This document shows, piece by piece, positions 7,057 to 12,623 of a stretch of 12,623 nt of DNA (position 1 is the first letter of the stretch; every line of letters begins with the position of its first letter). The notes under the pieces are model-generated. The model did not search any database and was not told where the DNA came from. It was given only the letters and a program-made list of their open reading frames with translations. Position numbers and translations under genes: made by a program. Where the stretch lies: assembly GCA_945788325.1 (NCBI GenBank), contig CALZLL010000022.1, forward strand, positions 1-12,623, in the 5' to 3' direction. Source of the DNA: an uncultured Clostridium sp. Lineage in GTDB: Bacteria > Bacillota_I > Bacilli_A > RF39 > UBA660.

Positions 7057-8995
7057 TTTCTATTCTCTTATATATTGATTCATCGTCTAATTTTAGTTTC
7101 TTTAATACATCCTCACTTTTACCCGAATAACCAAAACTATCTAATCCCATTATGTATTTATCACTATATACATATTTATGCCATCCAAATTTAGATGATC
7201 TTTCTATTACAAAGGTTTTATATCCTATTGGTAATATTTCTTCTTTATAGCTATTTGGTTGTTCTTCAAACAACTCCATACATGGCATTGATACTACTCT
7301 TATTTCCATACCTTTATTTGATAATTTTTCAGCTATATCAAGTGCAAGTGATACCTCACTTCCGGTTGCGATTATAATTCCAAATAACTTTTTCTTTTCT
7401 TTTCTAATTATATAAGCTCCCTTTTTAACACTCAATTGATCAGTTACATCTAAATTTTTACATTTACTTCTAGAAAGAATGATTGAAGATGGTTTATCAT
7501 TGTTTAAAATGGTTTGCCAAGAACCAATTATTTCATTGGCATCACATGGTCTATAAACGTAATGGTTAGGTATACTTCTAAGCATTGGTAGTTGTTCTAT
7601 AGGTTGATGTGTAGGTCCATCTTCACCTATCATAACAGAATCATGAGTAAATACAAACGTACTTGGTAAATTCATTAAACTTGCCATTCTAATAGATGGT
7701 TTTAAGTAATCGGAAAATGCTAAAAAAGTTGAACAAAAAGGTCTAAGACCAGATAAAGCAAGTCCGTTTATAAAAGCCCCCATTGCATGTTCTCTTACTC
7801 CAAACCAAAAGTTTTTACCACCATAGTTAGTGCTAGAAAAATCTCCAAATTTATTTAAATAAGTTTTAGTTGAAGAAGAAAGATCTGCTGAACCTCCTAA
7901 AAACGCTGGATAGTTGTTAGCTATCTCATTCATGATGATACCATTTATATTTCTTAATCCATCATCTTCAAAAGTTTTCTCTTTAAATAATCTTGTTATA
8001 TCATATCTTTTATCTTCTCTTAGAGATTCTAAAAATCTTTTCGTTTCATCATCACAAGAGTTTAAATAAGCATTATATTTAGTATCCCATTTTTTCTTAT
8101 CATGAGTAACTCTTATTCTTATAAAATTAGCCATTTCTTTTCTAAGATTACTTATGTTAGAAAATAAGTCATTATCCAATTTTAATTTATCTTTTAATTG
8201 TCTTACATCTTCTTTAGTAAGGGGTGAACCATGAACTTTATTAGTTCCTTGTAAAAGTGAATCTCTTCCTATTATTGTTTTTATTTCTATAAATGATGGT
8301 TTATCTGTCCTTCTTTTTGCTTTAGATATTGCCATATCAATTAATATTGGATTATTACCATCAGCTACCATATCAGTATGCCATCCCATTGCATCAAATC
8401 TTTTTAAAATATCCTCATCAAAACTTTTTTTGGCATCGCCATCTAAAGTTACGTTGTTTGAATCATATAAAACAATTAAGTTTCCTAACTTTAAATTTCC
8501 AGCAAGTGAACAAGCTTCATATGATATACCTTCCATTAAATCTCCTTCACCGCATAAAACATAAGTTTTATAATCTAATAATTTATTAAATTTTTCAGAT
8601 AAATAACGCTCTGCTGCCGCAATACCAACCGCCGTAGCTATTCCTTGTCCTAAAGGCCCTGTTGAGCAATCAACTCCAGGTGTTATACCAGTTTCAGGAT
8701 GTCCTGGTGTATTTGAATCAATTTGTCTAAAATTTTTCAAATCTTTTATTGATAAATTAAAACCTGACATATAAAGTGTTGCATATAATAAAGCTGAACC
8801 ATGTCCTGCTGACATTATAAATCTATCTCTATTTATCCATTTATCATCATTAATATCTATCATCATATGCTTACTATACAAAGTATATAGTATAGGCGCT
8901 GCTCCTAAAACTATTCCAGGATGACCACTTTTCGCTTTGGATATTTCAGCTATAGATAGTGCTTTAATGGCACTAATAATTTTTTCATCATTCAT
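7043..8995 (-). CDS. tkt: Transketolase
   Basis: Transketolase is a cytosolic enzyme of the non-oxidative pentose phosphate pathway. It uses thiamine diphosphate to move two-carbon ketol units between sugar phosphates. The 650-residue length is normal. Visible motifs include SGHPG (23-27), GPLGQG, the thiamine diphosphate motif GEGDLMEG (149-156) with a downstream DSNNVTLDG, the Glu402 of the pyrimidine domain in WFGVREHAMG, and the signature GEDGPTHQP. The C-terminal domain carries IIATGSEVSLAL. The frame is open to an ATG at 9013, but that ATG precedes the Shine-Dalgarno-like AAAGGGTG. The ATG at 8995, 8 bases after AAGGG, is the better start. The gene has its own promoter (9025-9053) and terminator, and lies downstream of the SOS-linked 47-residue gene, so some SOS read-through is possible. 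Confidence 0.95.
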   Translation of the reverse strand: MNDEKIISAIKALSIAEISKAKSGHPGIVLGAAPILYTLYSKHMMIDINDDKWINRDRFIMSAGHGSALLYATLYMSGFNLSIKDLKNFRQIDSNTPGHPETGITPGVDCSTGPLGQGIATAVGIAAAERYLSEKFNKLLDYKTYVLCGEGDLMEGISYEACSLAGNLKLGNLIVLYDSNNVTLDGDAKKSFDEDILKRFDAMGWHTDMVADGNNPILIDMAISKAKRRTDKPSFIEIKTIIGRDSLLQGTNKVHGSPLTKEDVRQLKDKLKLDNDLFSNISNLRKEMANFIRIRVTHDKKKWDTKYNAYLNSCDDETKRFLESLREDKRYDITRLFKEKTFEDDGLRNINGIIMNEIANNYPAFLGGSADLSSSTKTYLNKFGDFSSTNYGGKNFWFGVREHAMGAFINGLALSGLRPFCSTFLAFSDYLKPSIRMASLMNLPSTFVFTHDSVMIGEDGPTHQPIEQLPMLRSIPNHYVYRPCDANEIIGSWQTILNNDKPSSIILSRSKCKNLDVTDQLSVKKGAYIIRKEKKKLFGIIIATGSEVSLALDIAEKLSNKGMEIRVVSMPCMELFEEQPNSYKEEILPIGYKTFVIERSSKFGWHKYVYSDKYIMGLDSFGYSGKSEDVLKKLKLDDESIYKRIEKLLK

Positions 8996-9024
8996 AAAAA
9001 ACACCCTTTCCATCTTATATTTTC

Positions 9025-9053
9025 ATTATAAGTCAAAAAGAGTTTTTTATCAA
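9025..9053 (-). promoter_or_regulatory. tkt promoter
   Basis: On the minus strand, -35 TTGATA (9048-9053), a 17-base spacer, and a perfect -10 TATAAT (9025-9030). It begins 8 bases after the stop codon of the 47-residue gene. I see no strong terminator between the two genes. Confidence 0.7.
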
Positions 9054-9061
9054 TAACATAA

Positions 9062-9205
9062 TTAAGCATTTAAAGCAACGTTTCTTTCTTTGCTTACTTG
9101 TTTTACATCGTTAGGCTTTTCATAATTAACTACCCATATTATGTTAATTAACGTAATTACTAAATATATAATTGCAACTCCTTTATATCCTTTTAAAAAT
9201 TTCAT
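9062..9205 (-). CDS. 47-residue single-pass membrane protein at the yneA position, SOS-controlled
   Basis: This short gene begins MKFLKGYKG, then has a hydrophobic helix (about residues 9-28, VAIIYLVITLINIIWVV), then a charged tail of about 19 residues starting EKPNDVKQVSKE. The basic N-terminus suggests the tail faces outward. No LysM or other domain is present. A ribosome binding site GAAAGG lies about 12 bases before the ATG, slightly far. It is transcribed divergently from lexA from a promoter (9243-9271) whose spacer contains a LexA box. In Bacillus subtilis this place is held by yneA, an SOS-induced division inhibitor with one membrane helix and a LysM domain. This protein has the helix and the regulation but not the LysM domain. 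A role in halting division during DNA damage is an inference from position and topology only. Confidence 0.68.
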   Translation of the reverse strand: MKFLKGYKGVAIIYLVITLINIIWVVNYEKPNDVKQVSKERNVALNA

Positions 9206-9242
9206 ACTAACCACTTACCTTTCTTCGTTTAATTACAATTTA

Positions 9243-9271
9243 ATATTACTACGAACAAACGTATGTGTCAA
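9243..9271 (-). promoter_or_regulatory. Promoter of the 47-residue SOS gene
   Basis: On the minus strand, a perfect -35 TTGACA (9266-9271), a 17-base spacer, and -10 TAATAT (9243-9248). The spacer fully contains LexA box 1 (9252-9265), so bound LexA would block polymerase directly. Confidence 0.75.
9252..9265. promoter_or_regulatory. LexA (SOS) box 1
   Basis: CGAACAAACGTATG matches the Gram-positive LexA/DinR consensus CGAACRNRYGTTYC at 12 of 14 positions. It sits within the promoter spacer of the leftward 47-residue gene. Confidence 0.72.
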
Positions 9272-9280
9272 TAGTTTAAG

Positions 9281-9294
9281 TGAACAAATGTTTG
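9281..9294. promoter_or_regulatory. LexA (SOS) box 2, lexA operator
   Basis: TGAACAAATGTTTG keeps the GAAC-N4-GTTY core and matches 12 of 14 consensus positions. It overlaps the -35 of the lexA promoter by three bases, as expected for autoregulation. Its centre is 29 bases from that of box 1. Confidence 0.8.
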
Positions 9295-9320
9295 ACAATG
9301 TAAAGTAAGTGTGATATTAT
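9292..9320 (+). promoter_or_regulatory. lexA promoter
   Basis: Perfect -35 TTGACA (9292-9297), a 17-base spacer, and an extended -10 TGATATTAT (TATTAT at 9315-9320), followed by GGGAGG ahead of the lexA ATG. A second TATAAT at 9320-9325 is too far from the -35. Confidence 0.78.
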
Positions 9321-9347
9321 ATAATTGTAATAAAAAAGGGAGGCATT

Positions 9348-9959
9348 ATGGAAAAACTTACAAATAGACAAAAAGATGTATTAGACTATATAAAAAGTTA
9401 CGTAGCAAATCATGGTTATCCACCAGCCGTAAGAGAAATTGGAAAAGCACTTGGACTTAACTCTCCTGCTACGATACAATCTCATATAACAGCTTTAGAA
9501 TCTAAGGGATACATAAAAAAAACTAATTCAAAGTATAGATCTCTTGAAATAGTTGGTAATAACGAATATTTAAACGAAGATGTTGTAGAAGTACCATTAC
9601 TTGGTAAAATAACCGCCGGTTCTCCTATCGAAGCAATTGAAACTCCAAATGAGTATTTTAGTTTGCCGGCTTATTTAATACCAAGTAAAGAAGAAGTATT
9701 TACCTTAAAAGTAAGTGGTGAAAGTATGATTAACGCCGGAATATTTGATGGTGATATCGTAATTGTTCAAAGGCAAAACGTTGCTAGAAATGGTGATATA
9801 GTTGTTGCAATGACAATGGAAAACGAGGTTACTTTAAAAACTTTTTATAAAGAAGCTACGCACATAAGATTACAACCAGAAAATGATACAATGGCACCAA
9901 TTATTTTACCAAATTGTACAATTCTTGGTAAAGCAATCGGTTTATATAGAAAATTTTAA
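9348..9959 (+). CDS. lexA: LexA, SOS repressor and self-cleaving protease
   Basis: LexA represses DNA-damage genes until RecA filaments trigger its self-cleavage. The 203-residue product matches Bacillus LexA in length. Residues 1-65 form the winged helix-turn-helix (RQKDVLDYIKSYVANHGYPP, then VREIGKALGLNSPATIQSHI). The cleavage site is Ala90-Gly91 in LLGKITAGSP. The S24 protease domain has Ser126 in KVSGESM and Lys164 in EVTLKTF as the Ser-Lys dyad, so the protein looks catalytically complete. GGGAGG sits only 4 bases before the ATG, a tight spacing. It is autoregulated through box 2. It is transcribed alone: a tiny frame ATG-GAA-TGT-ATC-TAA with a ribosome binding site follows at 9976, then the terminator. 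Confidence 0.96.
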   Translation: MEKLTNRQKDVLDYIKSYVANHGYPPAVREIGKALGLNSPATIQSHITALESKGYIKKTNSKYRSLEIVGNNEYLNEDVVEVPLLGKITAGSPIEAIETPNEYFSLPAYLIPSKEEVFTLKVSGESMINAGIFDGDIVIVQRQNVARNGDIVVAMTMENEVTLKTFYKEATHIRLQPENDTMAPIILPNCTILGKAIGLYRKF

Positions 9960-9993
9960 AGAAAGGAAAAATAAAATGGAATGTATCTAAATA

Positions 9994-10031
9994 AAAAAAG
10001 AGAAACTAAAACTTCTCTTTTTTAGTTTCTC
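9994..10031. terminator. Bidirectional terminator with two mutually exclusive hairpins
   Basis: Two perfect stems overlap. Stem one pairs 9994-10004 (AAAAAAGAGAA) with 10013-10023 (TTCTCTTTTTT), 11 base pairs; read rightward after lexA its 3' arm ends in six T residues. Stem two pairs 10000-10011 (GAGAAACTAAAA) with 10020-10031 (TTTTAGTTTCTC), 12 base pairs; read leftward it is followed by TTTTTTTATTT. Each strand therefore has a terminator built from a different pairing. It separates lexA from the convergent nuclease/comEC transcript. Confidence 0.72.
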
Positions 10032-10077
10032 AATCTATCTAAAAACGCCCTTGCATGCTAAAGCGTTCTACAATAAT

Positions 10078-10109
10078 ATATGGTTTACAAATTACTTTGT
10101 TAACCATAT
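10078..10109. repeat. Inverted repeat (hairpin A)
   Basis: ATATGGTTTACAAA (10078-10091) and TTTGTTAACCATAT (10096-10109) pair at 13 of 14 positions around a TTAC loop. It has no T-run on either side, so it is not an obvious terminator. Confidence 0.7.
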
Positions 10110-10114
10110 TTTGC

Positions 10115-10153
10115 TTAAATACAAATCTAATATTATTATATATTTGTATTTAA
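10115..10153. repeat. Inverted repeat (hairpin B)
   Basis: TTAAATACAAAT (10115-10126) and ATTTGTATTTAA (10142-10153) are perfect 12-base complements around a 15-base AT loop. It begins 5 bases after hairpin A. It could be an AT-rich structural element, part of a small RNA, or a relic. Confidence 0.65.
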
Positions 10154-10287
10154 AGAATTTTAAACCAATAAAATGATCATTTCTATATAACTAAATAAAA
10201 AGATTATTTTTACATATCAGAACAACTATGCTCTACTTTTAATATATCCATTTTAAAAAGATTATACCCTAAAATTACAAAATATAA

Positions 10288-11175
10288 TCAAACCAATTCA
10301 TATTCTCTAGATATTATTCTATCATCAGAACAATATTTTATTACATATTCATTATCTTGTTTACAAATAATAATACCAACTGTATTTTTTTCTTCTATTG
10401 TTTTAATATTCTTATCTATATAATTCATATATGTCATAATTTGGCCTGTATGTTCTTTCTTAAGTTCGGTTACTTTTAATTCAACTACTACATAACATTT
10501 ATATTTAATATTATAGAAAAGTAAATCAATATAATTAAATTTATCACCTATTTTAATTTTATATTCACTCCCTATAAAACTAAAAGAATTACCGAGTTCA
10601 TTCATAAATGATTCAACATCTTCTAATATTAGTTTTTGTAATACTTTCTCGGTAACTATCTCTAGATTATTTCTATTTTTAATTAATATAGGATTTGGTA
10701 TTAAATCTTTTACTTCAACTCTATCTTCGTTTATAAGCTTATTTTTTGTTTCAACTGGTAATCTTTCATATTCATTAGATTTGATTTTAAACTCTAATTC
10801 TCTAACTGATAAGCGCTTATTGATAATTACTTTGATATAATAATTCATAGAATCAATTTCTAAATTGAGCAGTAATCTTAGATGACTCCATGTTAATTGT
10901 GTCCACAATGTGGACACTTTTGTATTATTAAATCTATTATAAAATTGTTTCATTCTAAATAAAGTTCTGCGATTATATTTTTTACCTACTTCTATAACTA
11001 ACTTTTTAGAATATTCTTCTATTATATTATCTCCATACTTTCCACCAGCTTCAGTTATTAATTTACCTATTTCAAAATATGTAATGACTTTGTGCCTTTC
11101 TTTTGAATAATCTTTTACTTTTGAATATACTTCATTATCTATTAATTTGTTTTTTATCTCATTATAATAATTCAT
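10288..11175 (-). CDS. DUF1016/YhcG-family PD-(D/E)XK nuclease
   Basis: The 295-residue product has both family parts. The N-terminal DUF1016_N helical domain shows YFEIGKLITEAGGKYGDNII, then RRTLFRMKQFYNRF and LTWSHLRLLL. The C-terminal nuclease core shows SFSFIGSEYKIKIGDKFNYI, then DLLFY and YVVVELKV, then HTGQIMTYMNY and GIIICK. The presumed catalytic residues Asp217 and Glu232-x-Lys234 are present. Members often sit near restriction, mobile or defence genes; the biological role is unsettled. It is shorter than many relatives (about 340-375), mainly because it ends soon after the nuclease core. The frame is open to a GTG at 11181, but that GTG overlaps the Shine-Dalgarno; the ATG at 11175 after AAAGGAG is preferred. 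The stop is TGA, unlike most genes here. It lies 42 bases after comEC with no terminator between, so co-transcription is likely. Confidence 0.88.
   Translation of the reverse strand: MNYYNEIKNKLIDNEVYSKVKDYSKERHKVITYFEIGKLITEAGGKYGDNIIEEYSKKLVIEVGKKYNRRTLFRMKQFYNRFNNTKVSTLWTQLTWSHLRLLLNLEIDSMNYYIKVIINKRLSVRELEFKIKSNEYERLPVETKNKLINEDRVEVKDLIPNPILIKNRNNLEIVTEKVLQKLILEDVESFMNELGNSFSFIGSEYKIKIGDKFNYIDLLFYNIKYKCYVVVELKVTELKKEHTGQIMTYMNYIDKNIKTIEEKNTVGIIICKQDNEYVIKYCSDDRIISREYELV
10899..10917. repeat. 19-base palindrome inside the nuclease gene
   Basis: GTGTCCACAATGTGGACAC has perfect 9-base arms around a single central base. It lies in the N-terminal coding part, where the minus strand encodes VSTLWTQ just before the family motif TWSH. 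It is related to the palindrome at 11196-11212; see findings. Confidence 0.85.
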
Positions 11176-11195
11176 ATCCACTCCTTTAATAATTT

Positions 11196-11212
11196 TGTCA
11201 CCAGTGGTGACA
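11196..11212. repeat. 17-base palindrome in the nuclease leader
   Basis: TGTCACCAGTGGTGACA has perfect 8-base arms around a single central base. It sits between the comEC stop codon and the nuclease ribosome binding site. No T-run follows on the minus strand, so it is not a typical terminator. Confidence 0.85.
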
Positions 11213-11217
11213 CTTTT

Positions 11218-12623
11218 CTATGGACTGCAAGTTTCAATTTTAAATTTATTGTTTTTAATTTTAAACATAATACTACCATCTTGATCTGTTCTATATATTT
11301 TAAATGCTTCTAAGTTGTTTAACACTTCTTTATTCGGATGACCATAACGATTATTCTTTCCAACACTAATTACTGAATATTTAGGATTAATCTCATTTGT
11401 AAATTCTTTACTTGAACTTGTCTTACTTCCATGATGTCCCACTTTTAAAACATCAATATTTTTTAAATTATATTTTTCTAGTATATCTTCTTCTACTTCT
11501 ATTCCAGCATCCCCCATGAATAGAAATTTATGATTATTTAGTTCTGTATATATAACTGATGAATTATCATTCTCATTTCTATAATCATTATTATTCAAAA
11601 AATATAACTTGTTATCATTAATATTTAATTCTTTAATACATGAATAATATGGTATTTTCTTTTTATCTAATACTTTAATCAAACCTTGTTCAAGTTCATT
11701 AAATTCACCACAATTAAATATTACTTTCTCTACTTTAAAGTTTTCTACTAAATTAATTGCTTCACCCATATGGTCAAAGTCTCCATGTGTTAAAACAAGT
11801 GAATTTATTTTATTAATACCAAGAGAATTTAAATATGGTATTGTTTTATTTTTTACTATCGAATAATCACTCATGTATTTACCACCAGTATCAATTAAGA
11901 TTGTTTTTCCTTTAGGTAATATAATAAGTACGCTATCTCCTTGTCCAACGTCTAAAAAAGTAACAAACGGATTAGTAATAAAAAGTCTCATGTTTAAATT
12001 AAAAAATAAAATAATCAAATATATAATTATGTATTTTTTATTTACTTTTATCATTATGTATAACGCTAAATAATATAAAATAATCATAATTATATTTGGT
12101 TTAGCCAGTGCAAAAGATAATATTTTTATTTTATCTAGTAAAGTAACAATTAGTTCAAATACATTGATTAATTTAAAATAAAAAGTATCTATAAATGGAA
12201 AAATAAAAGTTATAAGTCCAAGCGGAAATAAAATAATAGAAACAAATGGTACAAATATAATGTTTAATACTAAAGATAAAAAATTTATTTTAAAAAAGTA
12301 TGATGCAAGTATTGGTAATGAAGATAAAAAAGAGATAAATGATATTATAAGAATTTTCTTAAAGTAACTTTTATTTGTTAAATATTTATTAGATAATGTT
12401 ATAAAAAAGGTAATCGTAATAGAAAATAAAAAGCCTACACTATATATTAAATATGGATTTAATATGAGCAATATCATAGAACTTATAATTACTATATTAT
12501 AAGTTTTTATATTTAGTTTAAAATGACTATTTATTAAGTTCAAACAAAAGAACATAAAACATCTTAACAAAGATTCTGGAATATTCGTTATAAAAAGAAG
12601 AAATAATAAATTCATTAAAAATA
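11218..12623 (-). CDS. comEC: ComEC/Rec2 DNA-uptake channel, 5' end outside the window
   Basis: ComEC is the membrane channel that brings single-stranded DNA into competent cells. The visible part (465 residues from an internal Met at 12615; the frame stays open to the window edge) starts inside the Competence domain. PESLLRCFMFF and NPYLIYSVGFLFSI match its conserved segments. Several transmembrane helices run to about residue 212. A metallo-beta-lactamase-like domain follows: TFLDVGQGDSVLI, DTGG, THGDFDH (276-282), FLFMGDAG and LKVGHHGSKTSSS. These look intact, so the C-terminal domain keeps its metal-binding motifs. Full ComEC is usually 700-800 residues, so roughly a third is missing to the right. 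The stop is TAG. The nuclease gene follows closely. Whether the organism is naturally competent cannot be judged here. Confidence 0.92.
   Translation of the reverse strand, partial: FLMNLLFLLFITNIPESLLRCFMFFCLNLINSHFKLNIKTYNIVIISSMILLILNPYLIYSVGFLFSITITFFITLSNKYLTNKSYFKKILIISFISFLSSLPILASYFFKINFLSLVLNIIFVPFVSIILFPLGLITFIFPFIDTFYFKLINVFELIVTLLDKIKILSFALAKPNIIMIILYYLALYIMIKVNKKYIIIYLIILFFNLNMRLFITNPFVTFLDVGQGDSVLIILPKGKTILIDTGGKYMSDYSIVKNKTIPYLNSLGINKINSLVLTHGDFDHMGEAINLVENFKVEKVIFNCGEFNELEQGLIKVLDKKKIPYYSCIKELNINDNKLYFLNNNDYRNENDNSSVIYTELNNHKFLFMGDAGIEVEEDILEKYNLKNIDVLKVGHHGSKTSSSKEFTNEINPKYSVISVGKNNRYGHPNKEVLNNLEAFKIYRTDQDGSIMFKIKNNKFKIETCSP

Larger units (their letters stand above)
10032..10287. 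other. Convergent intergenic region, no gene seen
   Basis: With the terminator, the gap between lexA and the nuclease gene totals 328 bases. I find no reading frame longer than about 14 codons with a ribosome binding site. It holds the two hairpins listed separately and an imperfect palindrome around GCATGC (AACGC at 10036-10040 against GCGTT at 10055-10059). The rest is AT-rich sequence with no signal I can support. Confidence 0.6.

Noticed and set aside
7195..8589. Two plus-strand frames antisense to tkt
   Set aside because: Shadows of transketolase.
10036..10107. dif, integron attC or phage attachment site in the convergent gap
   Set aside because: The inverted repeats do not match XerC/XerD arms or attC core sites, and no integrase gene is present.
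10288..10290. UGA read as tryptophan (Mollicute code) extending the nuclease by about 26 residues
   Set aside because: All other proteins use UGG for Trp and are full length under the standard code; the extension has no family similarity I can see.
11873..12073. Plus-strand frame antisense to comEC
   Set aside because: Shadow of the comEC metallo-beta-lactamase and membrane region.
1..12623. CRISPR array, tRNA, rRNA, insertion sequence
   Set aside because: No regularly spaced direct repeats, no cloverleaf or rRNA sequence and no transposase frame were seen.

Overview
This is a very AT-rich stretch with compact intergenic gaps, Gram-positive style promoters and strong AGGAGG-type ribosome binding sites. 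Gene content and order point to a low-GC Bacillota lineage (class Bacilli in the broad sense). The order lexA / small membrane protein / tkt / sirA-like / yneF matches the Bacillus subtilis lexA-yneA...tkt-yneE(sirA)-yneF neighbourhood as I recall it. UGA ends one gene and tryptophan is read from UGG, so the standard bacterial code fits. The species cannot be named from the sequence.

Left part (1-4602, minus strand): parE and parC, the two subunits of topoisomerase IV, form a tightly coupled operon. The parE stop codon lies inside the parC ribosome binding site. The operon has its own promoter, embedded in the terminator of the upstream gene, and ends in a hairpin terminator at 31-57. A second promoter, also embedded in a terminator, points out of the window.

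Middle left (4660-6662, minus): yneF (UPF0154, a small membrane protein), a SirA/YneE-like protein (in Bacillus the DnaA inhibitor SirA), and an unrecognised 399-residue protein with possible remote kinase-fold features. The SirA-like gene has a 16-pair leader hairpin that buries its ribosome binding site. A frame-broken gene remnant lies at 6793-7028.

Centre (7031-9959): transketolase (tkt, minus) has its own promoter and terminator. To its right a divergent SOS control region drives lexA rightward and an untracked 47-residue single-pass membrane protein leftward. Each promoter carries its own LexA box. The small protein occupies the place of yneA, the SOS cell-division inhibitor of Bacillus, and is the most interesting candidate in the window.

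Right part (9960-12623): a 328-base convergent intergenic region contains a terminator that folds in two mutually exclusive ways, one per strand, plus two further hairpins. Beyond it, on the minus strand, lie a DUF1016/YhcG-type PD-(D/E)XK nuclease and the 3' two-thirds of comEC (DNA-uptake channel), which runs off the window edge. The nuclease gene carries a pair of related palindromes, one in its leader and one in its coding region, that differ by compensatory base changes.
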